The notes below the pieces were generated by a model. That model saw only the letters and a program-made list of their open reading frames with translations. It had not been told where the DNA came from and did not search any database. DNA of 36,805 nt from assembly GCA_020650975.1 (NCBI GenBank), contig JAIPMN010004207.1, positions 6,922-43,726 of the forward strand, read 5' to 3'. Source of the DNA: Apostichopus californicus. Taxonomy: Eukaryota > Echinodermata > Holothuroidea > Aspidochirotida > Stichopodidae. The position numbers and the translations under genes are program-made. Within the stretch, counting starts at the first letter, position 1, and each line of letters begins with the position of its first letter. Below, in pieces: positions 1 through 12,599 of the stretch.

Positions 1-24
1 CCCCCCCCCCCCCCCCCCCCCCCC
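1..24. repeat. Poly-C run at the window edge
   Basis: Twenty-four consecutive C bases open the window. This may be a real homopolymer or a sequencing/assembly artefact at a contig edge. A second, 13-base C run is at 3004-3016, and another interrupted one at 36068-36095. Confidence 0.7.
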
Positions 25-128
25 AATTGTGTTATGAATGTACCAGCCACATTTTCAAGGTTTCAAACAGTAGCCAATTCTCTCTTTATTATTCATATTT
101 ATATACATTTCATTATATTCACCCACAG

Positions 129-212
129 CCCAGGAGATCTAATGGACCAATGAGAGATGATCGTATGCAGAACCATGTGGGTGGTCCACCAAGACCTTCC
201 AGTGTGCCGCCA
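129..212 (+). CDS. CCDC85: CCDC85-like coding exon (fourth from last)
   Basis: A pyrimidine-rich tract ends in CAG at 126-128. The exon ends CCA with donor GTAAGT at 213, phase 0 at both ends. It encodes a basic, Pro-rich stretch (PRRSNGPMRDDRMQ then PPRPSSVPP). An alternative acceptor AG at 133-134 cannot be excluded. The intron that follows opens almost at once into a tandem repeat. Confidence 0.6.
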
Positions 213-3200
213 GTAAGTACTGTGGAGGAGTACTTATGCAGCAAATACATAACAGTACAGATACATAACAGGACTTGTGCAGCAAATATATAACAGTACA
301 GATACATAACAGTACTTATGCAGCAAATATATAGTAGTATAGATACATAACAGTACAAATACATAACAGTAAAAATACATAACAGTACTTGTGCAGCAAA
401 TATATAACAGTGCGAATACATAACAGTACAAATACATAACAGTACAAATACAAAACAGTGCTTGTGCCACACATATATTACAGTGCAAATACATAACAGT
501 ACTTATGCAGCAAATATATAGTAGTATAGATACATAACAGTACAAATACATAACAGTACAAATACATAACAGTACTTGTGCAGCAAATATATAACAGTAT
601 GAATACATAACAGTACTTATGCAGCAAATATATAGTAGTACAGATACATAACAGTACAAATACATAACAGTACTTGTTTCCAAAATGGCAGGTTAAGAAG
701 ATGAACACAAAGGTATCACTTTGTAAATAGCATATCTTGCTACAAACACACCTTTAAAAAAAAAGATAGTGTCTGTGAATGGATAGTTTACTGAATATGT
801 ATTACCTGCTACAGGGCACTCTTTGGTCACACAGTGCACCAGAGAGTAACAGACAGAAGTTTTTCACAAATTATGTCAAATCAACCTAGAGACTTTTCTG
901 TAAATCATCCTCTGGGCCACCAACCAAGTCATCTTTTGCCAGAGCTGGTTCTAAGTCGTTTCCTCTCAGCATTTCACTTTTGAAGACTTTTTGGATGAAA
1001 TCATATTATAAACTTGACCAACTGAAAACCTGTACCTGTTTATTCCTCGATTTGAGCTTTCTTGTCATAGAAGAACATGCTACGTTCTGTTTTCAACCAG
1101 CTTTACACCAGCTTTACAGACTTTACTTTTAAATAGCAGAAAGTTATTTAAATGTACATTTGAACTATACATCTTTGGGTTTTGTTCATTAGCTGTATTT
1201 GGGGGATTCGGGGGCCGTATGGGGTGCAGTGACTAGGTCGGGCTCCTGCATGAACTTAAGGAGGTTATTAATCCTCCACGTATTTGAGATGAGGGATGAA
1301 CATGAATAGGGTTGGGGGTTTTCTTGCCAAATCACACTACTGAAGGTTGGCACAAGTGAGAGACCAAATATATTAAAACCTACAAAGTTGTATAATGGAG
1401 AGCGTTTGCTTGTAGATGGATGTTTGCTTGAATCAGCATTTTTGTCTTCATGTTGAGAAATGTTAAATTGCATCTTGTCTTGAAGTTATACTTTGACAAC
1501 CACTTACTAAATTGCAGCTTTAGCGAGGGGAGTTGAATCTTCTGGGGCTGTTGTACCTTATTATTACTATGTGCCATGTATACCCTCATATGTTTCATGC
1601 TTAATGGACAATTAATTTACTCATACCTTCCCAGCCACCATACCAGAGGAGTCATGGACTCCCTCCCCAGGCGCCACCCAGGTCCTATGATGGTACAGTC
1701 ACCCCTACTAACAACCGCAACCCTCACCCTGACATGGTCAATGCTTTGAAGGTAAACCCATCAGCTTTTGCTAACGATCCATATTTTTACTGCAGGTCAC
1801 CAGCAATTGCCTTTCATGATCATATGAAATTTGTATAGTATCGTTTATACAGAACTTCTTACAAACAGGAACTGCAGCAGAAGAATAACCACAAAATGGA
1901 AATCAGGAGAAATCTGTATGAGTGGCATTGGCATGTAATGAGTGAATTATGATTTATACTATTTCACTCTTAGAAAAGCAAAAGCATTTTGAAATGGTAT
2001 TGATTTTAGGAATTCAATTGAGTGCATGAAAGTTGTACCAGTAGAACGTGTTAAAAAGGAATCCGACAACTTGAAAGATATGTGAGGTAGAAAATACAGC
2101 CGTATTGATGGACTATTAAGTTGTAGGAGACAAATACATTGCATGGATCTTTTAGAAAACAGACTGTTTATTGGTCTACACAACTAGGTTAACATTCTGT
2201 TTGCATCATAAAACTAACAGTGTAATGAAGGTGGTGGTAGTATTCCTAGAAGTAGGATTCACATTTGAGTATGAGAGATATAATTATTCTGTCTACATTT
2301 GCTGTATATTCATGCACGTTATCACGCACCTCTGTATATATTCACTGTATACTATATATATATATATTATCTGCAATGTATACTTGGTTGCTACCCTCTG
2401 TAGAATGCCTTCAAAATTATATAAATTATAAGATTTCAAGATTGATGGGGGATATTCGATGAACATTTTCAGGGTTGTAGCCAGGACGATGTGAATGTTG
2501 GGCGGAAGCTATTGGGTGCCTAACCTGCACCCCCGGGGCAGGGTATCACATTTCAGAACTTGATTGGACAATCTCAGCAGCTAATGGAGGAGGCCTTGCT
2601 CTATCATGCATACTGAACATTGCATAGTGTTGCTAGAGTGTATTGCTAACAAACATGAATAAAGTGGATTGTCAGGAAAACATGTTTTGTGTTTTCTGTG
2701 ATCATAAATTGTAGCATAGAATGTATCGCTTACTTAAACCACTTTTGCAACAAGTGTTAGGGTGGCAGGTTCTGATTTGAGTGATGGGTGACAGATAAGA
2801 GGAGTGCGCAGGCCCACCCAGTTCAACCAACCATGGCTACAACCCTGAACATGTATCTGTTACACTTTACCTTCATTTTTCTACTAGTGCATTTTTTGTC
2901 ACACAGAATACATCATTTTTCTTTTTAAAGATCTTTAATTTCTATTCATTCATACATGCAAATTTCAGTATTTTATCCTCTACCTTATGCATCAAACCCC
3001 CTACCCCCCCCCCCCCAAGAAACTACAGTATGTTTAAAGGCATATTCTTATTGCAGGTTTTGGAAGTCCACGACCAGCTTGATTCAAGGTCAGTAAACAA
3101 CAGAGATGACTCTTCTAGAATGGATGATAATGAAAAAGCCATTGTTCGCGAAATGTGCAATGTAAGCCGTCGTCCTTGGGTGACACTACCATTTCAAACT

Positions 3201-6200
3201 TTTGCTAGTAGGATTTGAAGACAAAATGACAAAAAATATTAAAAAATAATAGGAAAAAGAAATTCCTTGCTATGTGCCTTTGCTGTTGTTTCTGTCAAAT
3301 TCCTTCAGCATGCTAAATTCCTTTCTAGCCTCTTTTTCTTCTTTAAGTATTCAATTAACATCTCTCATTTTCTGCTTGACTTTTTCACTTGTTCACTATT
3401 TTCATCATCTATCGCAATGAGATTTATGTTCACTGTTGCACTTCTACATTTAGAACACTTCAGTATTTGTGATATCACTCTCCTAGCTTCTTAGTGTGTT
3501 TTTCTATGCTGACACTAGATGAATCTGCCTGCTGCCGTGCATTCATACTTATATTATACCTGTTTGTACTCTCTCTTGTGTGACCGTAGTATACTACAGG
3601 TGGATCGTACAAATGATAAGAGAGTGAAGCTCGCCCATCTGGTTTTGTGATCTGAGATGCAGGGGTTGTGGGGTACTTTGTTTGTATTTTGATCTGATGC
3701 AGGGATTGTGGGATACTGTGTATTGTGATCTGAGATTGAGGGGTTGGAGGATACATTGTTTGTATTGTGATCTGAGAATGAGGGGTTGTGGGATACTTTG
3801 TTTATATTGCAATCTGAGATTCATGGCTTGGAGGATACTTTGTTTGTATTGTGATCTGAGATTAAGGGGTTGGAGGATACTTTGTTTGTATTGTGATCTG
3901 AGATTCAGGGGTTGTGGGATACTGTGTGTTGTGATCTGAGATGCAGGGGTTGTGGGATACTTTGTTTGTATTGTGATCTGAGATTAAGGGGTTGTGGGAT
4001 ATTGTGTATTGTGATCAGATATTCAGAGATTGTGGAATACTGTTTATTGTGATCAGAGATTGAGGGGTTAATGGGGATTCTTTGTTTGTATTGTGATCAG
4101 AGATTAAGGGTTGTGAGGTACCTTGTTTGTATTGTGATCAGAGATTGAGGGGTTGGAGGATACTTTGTTTGTTAGAAATATAAATTGAGCATCAGAATTA
4201 ATAACCGGAACAGCAAGACTTAAGTACACGGAATTGTAGCTCTTTCCAGGTGTACCTTGAAAAACAGTGGTTCTGTTAATTATGTTAGACAGAATAGACT
4301 TATGAAGGGGTTGTTATAGAGAGTTGTGAGCATGCTAGCCAACTGCCTCTCCCACTGCTCCTAGCATATGACCAAGCCAAAGATGTAGTCAACAGTGCTA
4401 GGTTTGATGGAGATATTTATCACGTTTTAAATGATTGCAGAAGGCTTGCAGTCTATTTCGCCAATTGTTCCCAGCATTAGTTCGTTTTGAGCCGTAGCGA
4501 TACTCAGTACTAGGTTTGTACTAGCTTGGCATGATGCACAGAGAGATGTAGTTTAGGCTCTGTATCTGTTTGCTTGCTTAGGAATTAACCAACACAAGCA
4601 TCACAACCTGCAGTATTCAGTTCAGCCAGCTAATGCTGTAAGCCCAGGAACAATTATGATTTCAAGTGAGAAGGTATTTGTATTCCACTACTTGCAATAA
4701 TCCATTGAGCTAGATTATCCATATGGGTGTCTATTGTGCATTGTCCTTCAGTTGTATTATTCCTTGCATGTGGTCAAATACTTCCATGTAATTAGGATTG
4801 TGACTGCTGTAATTGTAAACTCATACTTCAGTTTCTGTCAGCACTGGACTGATGATTGTGACAGATAATATTGTTGACATTACAGTACAGTATTGTACAG
4901 TAGCTACCTGCCAAAAGTTTGTTGGCGAATAGAGCTACGGTTACTTGATGATCAAGTTATGCTTGTTGAGTACAAATGGTCTAGCTTGTCTACAATCACT
5001 GAACTTGATCCTGAAAACAAAATTGTGCTGATTTAATCAAATGTTACAAGTTATTACAAAATATGAATCAAAAGTGCCTTTAATTATAAAATAGTAATTC
5101 AGGTATAATTCTCAATAACTTGGCAATATGGTATAGTTAGTCTATGTACAGGTAGATATAATGCTACAAAGAACAGTGACAGGCCTGATGAGAGGATGGT
5201 TGGGGAGAGGGGGGGGGGGGAGAAGGGAAGGATCAAGGGGTCTAAAGTCCAAGGGACTGGGATCCATTAGGTGGCCTAGGAAGATATGGAGAGGCCCATG
5301 AAAATTTGAGGAGCCCATGAATAAGATGAAAATATACTTACATGTTCATACAGAATCTTTCTCAAGGCAAAGTGAAGTCACAAAACTGGGGCCCCATGAC
5401 ATAATTGTCCCTGGGGCCCAATGTTGCTCTGTTTGCCTGTGAACTGTGGAGTATTTCAGTATATTTCAGAGGTCTGTTTCTGTGGGAAAAGTTTCGGAAA
5501 AAATACTTTTAAAAGGTTTGTGTGGCTAAAAAAAAATAATACTTATATAGATAACTATATTGTCTGAAATGAACTTTTTTAAATGTGTTCCTCAGAATAG
5601 AATATAGTCTTAATGGAGATTTGTTCTTTTGTGTACTTCTTATTGTAGTTTTGGAGCAACAACAGGTCAAAGCCTTACCTTTAATTAAAGCATTTGTCAC
5701 AGAAAAAGTACAAAGGGGTTAGTGTTACAGAAAATTATGAAAAAATAGAAAAAGGAACCACTAGCAGTCAGCAGATACAAGCCAAAAATTGTGGGTATAA
5801 GAAAGGCTTCATATTTAAAATGTCGGGGAAAAAAATGGGAAGATGGTTGGGCCATGGAGTGACCGGTCGTAGGAGTGTTTGCAGTACTCGACATGACAGT
5901 AGGATTCAAGGTAGTTGAGGCTGTGTAAGTATAGCAGGTAGTGGTACTAATCAGTAGCAGTGTCAATGAATATCAGAGCATTGTAGAACACTAATCTTGC
6001 TTTACTTTTAAAGTTTGGAACTTGGTTTTTCCAAGCCTGCTTGCACTACTAAAGCTTATCTGAAGTTCATTTCTTTAGCATTTAGGATAATTCACTTGGT
6101 AAGATACTTATACATAGCATTGCATAATCAATTTACAGAATTTCATAACAACTACTTTTTAGTTTCGATGTCAATCGTAACTATTGCATTCATGATGGCG

Positions 6201-7318
6201 TGTGTGTGTGAGTGCGTTTGTGACGCCTAGTTTGTTGACACAATATCTCAAGAAGGGAAGGTCAGACCAATTTAATATTGAGTGTGTAGAAGTAGCACAT
6301 GTAGTGCAAGAAGCTTATTGTTTTTGGTGGAGGTCAAAGGTCATATAGGGTCACCAGGGGTCAAATTGTGAATACCTTATAAACATGATATCTCAAGATA
6401 GGAAGCATAGACAGACCTCATATTTAGTATTTGGAAATACCACAGTGAGTACAAGAGCTTATTGTTTTTGTTGGAGGTCAAAGGTCATATAGGGTCACCA
6501 GGGATCAAATTGTGAATACGTCGTAAACATGATATCTCAAGAAGCGAATCATTGGTAGACCTAATATATGGTGTGTAGGGAGTACCACATTATGTAAAGA
6601 AGTATATTGTTTTGGTGGAGGTCAAAGGTCATTTGTGGTTCACCAGGGGTCAAATTGTGAAAACCTTGTATATACAATATCTCAAGAAGAGAAGCTTGGG
6701 AAGACCTCATACATAGTGTGTAGAAGTACCACATTGATATAGGAGCCTTTTTTTTGGGTGGAGGTCAAAGGTCATTTGGGTCATCAGAGGTCAAATTTTG
6801 AAAACCTTATAAACATGATATCTCAATATTGGAAGCTTGGGCAGATCTCATACTTGCCATGAAGGTGTATAACATTGAGTAAAAATGAAGCCTAATGATT
6901 TTGATGGAGGTCATTTGGGACAGCAAGTCAAATCGTGAAAGCCTTGTAAACATGTACACCCTCACTACACTATACATTACGTCAGATTCATGAAGAAAAT
7001 TGCTCTTGTTCCATCATTGAAACCACAATCCATTTTGCATTCTGGTTTTTGTATTCAGATTAATTTTATTTGATTTTAAAACAAATTATTCTTTTTTTTT
7101 TGCAATTTTAGGTAGTGTGGAGAAAGTTAGGGGACAACCCTTCAGGATCCAACAGAAGCACCCCTGCCTTACAACCTTCATCGTCGCGCCAAGGGCAGTC
7201 TCACCAGAGGTACTCTACGGGAACCTCAGGTCCACCTCCCATCAGACAAGGGGGTGGGATGAGTGGTCAACCGAGGCCAGCGAGCAGTACTAGTAGTCTG
7301 GATCGTAAAGGCTTTTGA
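129..7318 (+). CDS. CCDC85: CCDC85-family coiled-coil protein, C-terminal four exons (spliced; 5' part outside window)
   Basis: Spliced segment 129-212, 1635-1751, 3057-3161 and 7112-7318, all joined in phase 0, gives 170 codons ending at TGA 7316-7318. The first part is basic and Pro/Ser/Gly-rich, as in a disordered tail. Two blocks are recognisable: MVNALK/VLEVHDQLD and EKAIVREMCN/VVWRKLGD, each split by an intron. From memory of the family, these are the conserved C-terminal helices of CCDC85A/B/C (DIPA family; PICC-1 in nematodes), adaptor proteins linked to adherens junctions and transcription co-factors. The N-terminal coiled coil lies upstream of the window. About 60 residues of Ser/Pro/Gly-rich sequence follow VVWRKLGD, ending SSLDRKGF. 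The gene structure is well supported. The family name is a recall-based match, and the paralogue cannot be decided. Confidence 0.65.
226..676 (+). repeat. Tandem minisatellite just inside a CCDC85-like intron
   Basis: A 16-bp core (ACAGTACAAATACATA type) alternates with a longer variant containing CTTATGCAGCAAATATATA, making a higher-order array of about 450 bp. It begins about 15 nt after the 5' splice site at 213. Open frames on both strands here are repeat products (Tyr/Cys/Leu-rich on the - strand) and are not called as genes. Confidence 0.85.
677..1634. other. Intron remainder, nothing recognised
   Basis: AT-rich intronic sequence between the tandem array and the acceptor at 1634. I see no coding exon, RNA gene or mobile element in it. 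Confidence 0.5.
1635..1751 (+). CDS. CCDC85: CCDC85-like coding exon (third from last)
   Basis: Acceptor TTCCCAG ends at 1634; donor AAG/GTAAAC at 1752. The exon has 39 codons, phase 0. It is Pro/Arg-rich and ends HPDMVNALK, which joins in frame to VLEVHDQLD in the next exon, reconstituting a block known from CCDC85 proteins. Confidence 0.7.
1752..3056. other. CCDC85-like intron, no gene seen
   Basis: Phase-0 intron with a short (TA)n tract near 2353-2367 and a 13-C run at 3004-3016 upstream of the acceptor. Nothing else is supported. Confidence 0.5.
3057..3161 (+). CDS. CCDC85: CCDC85-like coding exon (second from last), conserved helix
   Basis: Acceptor TTGCAG ends at 3056; donor AAT/GTAAGC at 3162. 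The 35 codons begin VLEVHDQLDSR and end NEKAIVREMCN. This charged helical block is the most recognisable part of the gene. Confidence 0.8.
3655..4172 (+). repeat. Tandem array, 38-42 bp unit
   Basis: About a dozen units of the type GGGGTTGTGGGATACTTTG followed by TTTGTATTGTGATCTGAGATT lie in the 3162-7111 intron. Starts of GGGGTTG at 3662, 3740, 3782, 3866, 3908 and 3946 give a spacing of about 38-42 bp or its double. Open frames across it are repeat artefacts. Confidence 0.85.
4173..6239. other. Intron interior, no gene seen
   Basis: Middle of the 3162-7111 intron. It holds a purine/G-rich run around 5196-5230 and otherwise unremarkable AT-rich DNA. No exon or mobile element could be supported. 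Confidence 0.5.
6240..6960 (+). repeat. 144-bp tandem repeat with DR1 nuclear-receptor motifs
   Basis: About five units contain TCAAGAAG, a stretch like CTTATTGTTTTTGGTGGAGG, then AGGTCAAAGGTCA and a GGTCACCAGGGGTCAAAT-type segment. Perfect 13-bp DR1 sequences lie at 6331-6343, 6475-6487, 6619-6631 and 6762-6774, spaced 144, 144 and 143 bp. The last unit (around 6905) is decayed. This resembles a dispersed metazoan repeat; regulatory function is untested. Confidence 0.85.
7112..7318 (+). CDS. CCDC85: CCDC85-like terminal coding exon with stop
   Basis: A T-rich tract with acceptor TTTTAG ends at 7111. The exon starts VVWRKLGDNP, completing the conserved block, then runs through a Ser/Gln/Pro/Gly-rich tail to TGA at 7316-7318 (68 residues plus stop). 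Confidence 0.8.
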   Translation, partial: VVWRKLGDNPSGSNRSTPALQPSSSRQGQSHQRYSTGTSGPPPIRQGGGMSGQPRPASSTSSLDRKGF

Positions 7319-10300
7319 AGAAATCAGACTATGTCCATATGGAGCAAACAGCTTAGGTGATCTGGTACACTGGATTAAAGACAACATGTTGGAAGGAGTA
7401 TGTTGACATGCTAAAACATTTGATGAAAGTAAGAACAGAGTAGCCAGATATCTCCCACAAAGGATCCTGAAATAATTTTGACGTATTCCCTTTCGGTGAG
7501 AAACGTTGATGTTATTTTGATTTGAAGCGACACCAAGATTCTGAAGCAGGTTCTTGAGTCTGAGGGATACGTGACAGTATATGTCTGTCATCGGTCAAGG
7601 AATCAATTTCCAAACCAAAGGAGGTTTTCTAAATAAATATGTAAAAGAGATATGAAGAGTTTGAGCCTGAATGGGTGGCTTAAGACAAATGGGAGATTTC
7701 AACAGGATTGGAATTGCATTGTACAACTAATTAGTGACTCATATGGTTGTAATCACTGTGTTAGGTAACAATTGAAGGCTAACATAAGGCAGGTTGTTAA
7801 AAATTTGATGTGAATCTGAACATGTCTTCACCAACCAGACACTTTTTCCTGTAAGTAGTATTTACATATGCAGAAAGCAAACTGGGAAACTTCAAAAACT
7901 TCAAGATTTTGAAAGAAATCTTAGCTGGCCAAACTAACAGCTTACATTGTTTTCTCGGATTTTTAGAGGTTGATGAAAATGAACTTAAATTACTGCTTTA
8001 TGGCTCACAGGTGTGTTATCGTCTCATTCTTCATCAAAGACATCAAGATAATTCAAGCTTGTTCCCAGGTATTATAAATTGATACCATCGAAATTATCTT
8101 GAGAAATACAATCTACTTTTTCCTTCCTTTGATTGAGCTTGATCAAAAGAAAATCATCTTTAGTATTTTCTGATTATTTTGACACTACTCATGATGAACT
8201 TTGCCTTCCATTTCTTCACAACGTTATTTAACAGATAGTGAAAACAGATACAGTTGACATAGGAAAGCTGTTAAACTTGCACACACCCGTGTAGAACACC
8301 ACATGACATGACGTGAAACATGAGATCCTTGTACATTTACTACAGTACACAAGTCTACTATGCAGCGTTTCATATTTCCATTCTCTTTATTTTTGTTTGA
8401 GCCTTTTGAGGTAGAATTTCAAAAAACATTAGAAATATCAGCAGGCTGTGTGTGGTGTAAGAGATGAACAACATGTCCAATATAAAAGTAGAGTTTACTT
8501 TAGGGTCTTGTTGTTACCTGGAAGGTATATGATGGGTTTAATAGCATAATGGACTAAGTTTTCTCAATTGATATGAGTTTGCTAGCATTTTCATATATTG
8601 CAGTACCTGTCATTAAAGAGGTATGAAGACAATATGAGGAATTGGAAAGTGTTTATATCAGTTTAAAGTAACGAAACATGATGCATATAATTAGTAACAA
8701 TGTGCAGCGCACTGCCAAAGAATTAACAGGTATATTTGTTTTGGTATTCTGCACTTTTCATGTAGTTACAGTAATTAATTGCAAAATGGTCTTTATTTTT
8801 TATGCCTTGAATTGAACTGAATGCAGAGCTTCGGAAGTTACAGAAGTGTAAGCTTCAATCTGTCATTGATTATTTTAAAGTTGAATAAAAAGCAAAAAAC
8901 AGGACTTCGAAAAGGAAGGTAATATTTAAGTTTTTGGATGTTTCAAAGGGTAAATCATTTTGTTGGATACTAATATGTAGAAATGTGAGTGGTGTAAAAT
9001 AAAAAATCTACAATTGAGGTACTTTATAACATCAGTTTGGTGTTCTCATTGAGATTCCAGCATTAAAATGAGAAATTCAAAGTGTGTTATGGTGTCAGAA
9101 CTAAGCCTTGAAAAATACCAAAGACAATAATTACAGACAGTCATTAACTCCAGTTGTATAATATCCTGTTCCTGCAAGAGAAACTTGGCTTCAAGTCAAT
9201 ATATATATACTCATGTTTAGAAGCAAAGTGAAAGCAATAATATTCTTTTGAACAACAAAACACATAATTTACTGCAGTGTAAGGCGACTTTGTGCGACCC
9301 CAAAAATGGGTCATGAAAACATTTCTGTGGGTCCCCGGATTTTGCCAGATAATCAGAAAATTCATTGACAGGTCATAGGGTTTGCCGATGGAGATTAATT
9401 AAGTTATTTTGTTCAGCATCAAGTCTTAAGTCCAAGCTATGTAGCTTTTGTGCTTTCTGAGGGGTTTTGGGTGGGGCATGGCTTAGGGGTGGGGCATGGT
9501 TAGGGGTCGGGCATGGCTTAGCTAATGGAAGATCATGATTCGTGGGTTTTGGGTTTGTGGACTGATGGTGTAAATGACCAAGTACGCCATTCGGTACCAT
9601 CAAGCAATGCCTTTTTATATTCACAATGTGGTCCTTGTTAAAAAAATTGGAACCATGCTTAAATTGTTTTTGTTACATTTATAATTTTAAAATTCAATGC
9701 TTAAAAACCAACACACCATCTAGAAACTTGCATCCCATAAAATAATTCTCTACTTTTCGATCACCAGTCGTCAATATTTTCCCCTTTTAATATTTGGTAT
9801 ATTGTTTTTATTCCAGATCCAAGTTACTAATTTCATGTTTTTCTTGTCTATATTTACTGCCATTATAGTCTTACAAAAACATTAATTTTGTATTCAAAGC
9901 TTTGAATTATTCACCAAAATCTTTTTGCATGTTCTTTCACTAATGATCCATCCTGGAAGTATATTGTCTCATCATAATATTATATCAATTATTATAAATT
10001 CATTTTCATTAATTCTACAACAACAACAACAACAAAAATGAAAGGTATATGACTACAACAGTTATTCACCAGAGGTTATTATTATTCTTATTATTATTAT
10101 TTGAATGGTTGCACTCTATTGTTATTTGTTTCTTTCAATTGTATTTACCTATCTGCATTTGAACTATATTAATAAACATATTTGTCATGCAGCATGAGTG
10201 AAAGGCTCCACTGTTCTCTTGAAATGATTTGTAGTTTAATCTGTACAGGTGGGTATCTTTGTCTTTTACTACATAGCATAATTAATATAGGTCAGTTCTG

Positions 10301-11580
10301 ATTCAATTTGCAACTCTGATTTATTCTTGGAAATGTTAGCTGAAATCGTGTTATCGTCTGATGTACTGCAGCCCTAAGAGTCGATAGTATTCTTGGCATT
10401 TCACAAACTGATGGCATTCATCAATGAGCTTTACAAAAGTTCAGAGAACTGCTTGTAAAGGTTTACACCTCCATGAACACTATGCAGTAGATGACACTTT
10501 CTTAGGGATTGAAAAGGACTGGGAAGCAAACCAATACCTGTTCTAATAACCTCTTCAGTATTGTTTGTATTGTTTTATCATGCTTCGTTACAGATTTGTC
10601 ATTAAGTTTGGTCTGTTAGTATTTACAATGTCAGTTCATATCATTCCTAGTGTTCAGCTATACAGCGTGACTCAGTTCAGTAATTATACTTTACTATATT
10701 TCTAACTTCCCCACAGTTTACATGGGAGGTGACATGTGAATACTGTAAAACAATCCTGTGTCCTGTTTCAGTTTATACATTCTTTTTTCAAAATGTTCAA
10801 ACCAATCTTTGAAGTTTTTAGAGAAAATTAATTTTAAATTATACCTCCTTCAGTCTCAATGAAGTGACTTCTATGTTGTTGCTAGTATAATATTATGCAA
10901 AAATGTGTACAGAATTTGCTCATATTAGTTATGTGTACTTAGAAAATGGTTCCTCGTGAATGGTTTAGTGCCATGATATGTCTGAAATGCTGGAATATAT
11001 GGATGTGAACCTGGGAGAGAGTGTACCTAGTTGTACAGATATAAAATATATTGAATGTGTATCCCATATATTTGGTAGGAAAGATATTACTTAATGTATA
11101 TCCCATAAAAGCAAAGAGGTTCTATGGTCACAAAGAAAAGCAATACCTTAAAATTATAGCAGCACTTAATGGTAAGAGGGGGGAATGGGGGGGGGGGTGA
11201 AAGAGAAGTTATGGGAGGCTGTTGTATAATGGTACAAGTGTGTGTGTGTGAGTGAGTGAGTGGAGGGGATTATAATTTGGACATGGTATGTTAATTATAT
11301 TTTTATCAAGCTGCTATTTTGTTGTTCGTTTGCTTTTTCTCCCCCACTTTGTTTTTGTCTTAGATATTTTTTCAGTTATTTATGAGTATGTGGGTGCTAC
11401 TAATCCTGGGATGTAATGAAAGGTAAAGTTATGCTATTGGAATATGAATATTATTCTCTTCTTGCTTGCATGTTGAGTTGCTTCTACCTCTTGTATGATT
11501 TATAGTAATATTTGTGTGATTCATAGAAATAAAGTTGCCTTCTAAGAAAGATAAAAAAAAAAAAAGTGATTAGACCTTCG
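7319..11580 (+). other. Presumed 3' UTR and downstream sequence of the CCDC85-like gene
   Basis: No protein-coding exon can be supported after the stop at 7318. AATAAA hexamers occur at 7632, 8884, 10171 and 11528, so the 3' UTR end is ambiguous. (CAA)n and (TTA)n tracts lie near 10021-10100. Short open frames at 9144-9624 on the - strand lack homology or exon signals. Confidence 0.4.
11528..11533 (+). terminator. Candidate polyadenylation signal AATAAA
   Basis: AATAAA followed 20 nt later by a 13-A run (about 11553-11565). It is the most distal of several hexamers downstream of the stop at 7318. Earlier candidates are at 7632, 8884 and 10171. Without transcript data the used site cannot be chosen. 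Confidence 0.3.
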
Positions 11581-12599
11581 GAGTTCATTCATATTGTGTG
11601 CTGTTTATGTATACATGACTTGTTTATCCACTTGAGAAATCCATTTGTGTATCAATTAATGGTGAATAGAAAACATTATTTTTTTTTTTGTATTCAGTAA
11701 ATTATTAACATTCAGGAAGCAAAAACTTATGGCTTCATGAACTAGTGTTGTACTTGTGTTTTACGTTTAGGTATTTGTATTACAAGAAAATTCACATCAT
11801 TGGTAATTGTTAACGAGTTCATTGTTTTAGAACTTATGAAAGAGAACAAATGCAAAGAATGTTTACATTATTTACCCAACCCAGTTGTTTGTTTGTGTTT
11901 CTTTTATGGTCACTGTCTTAAAATTAAAGGTCTGGGAACCAGTAGGGAGGGGGGGGGGGAGGGGACAAGGTGATCCCTTACCCTTAACCCTAAAAGTGTA
12001 AGCTTAAGCCTTGGAAAGAGATCACAATAGGGCATCCCACTCTTCGTTATGCTTGCATTAAAACAAAAAGGCGACTCCCTGAGTCTATAAACAACTGGGA
12101 GAGGGGTTGGCAAATTTGCATATTGTCACTTAAATATAGTACAGAATGTATACATGAACAAACTCTGAGAGCACATGTTATTAATGAAATAATTGCCAAA
12201 ATTTGAGCAATTTCTGTTCAAAAGGTTGAGTCTTTGCAATGTGTGTTTCTTGTCTTAAGTGAAAGTTTTCTGTCCTTGGTATGAATAGTTCCATTTAATC
12301 TAAGGGTAGAGAAACATGATTTGACACCTTTTCTTGTAACCATGCTAAAATATTATATTGAACAGACTAAATTCTGATTTTTTTCTGGAGACAACAATAA
12401 GAGTTATCAATACCATATTGTATGTTATTCCCTCTTTTCATTCAACTTTCCATTCATTGACAAAATATTCATCCTTGAAAATGTACTTTTCCTGTGGGCG
12501 GGTAACAATGCAAACAGTATGCTAAGCAATCACAGCTTCCAATCTGTAATTCAAACAAAGTTTCTTTTTCTCTGTTACAATCAAAACTTTTGTATGAAC
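11581..12599. other. Intergenic, no gene seen
   Basis: AT-rich spacer between the two genes. A G-run (11946-11959) and a short - strand open frame (11910-12113) show no recognisable coding character. Confidence 0.4.

Noticed and set aside
119-708. Overlapping Tyr/Cys/Leu-rich open frames on the - strand
   Set aside because: They are translations of the 226-676 tandem repeat. Absence of stops reflects the repeat unit, not coding.
3655-4172. Possible protein-coding repeats (IHCLYCDLR type) at 3682-3939
   Set aside because: Frame follows a 38-42 bp tandem unit, has variants that break it, and has no splice or homology support.
9144-9624. Two - strand open frames downstream of the CCDC85-like stop
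   Set aside because: Short, low-complexity (His/Pro-rich) or unrecognisable, with no splice signals or conserved motif.
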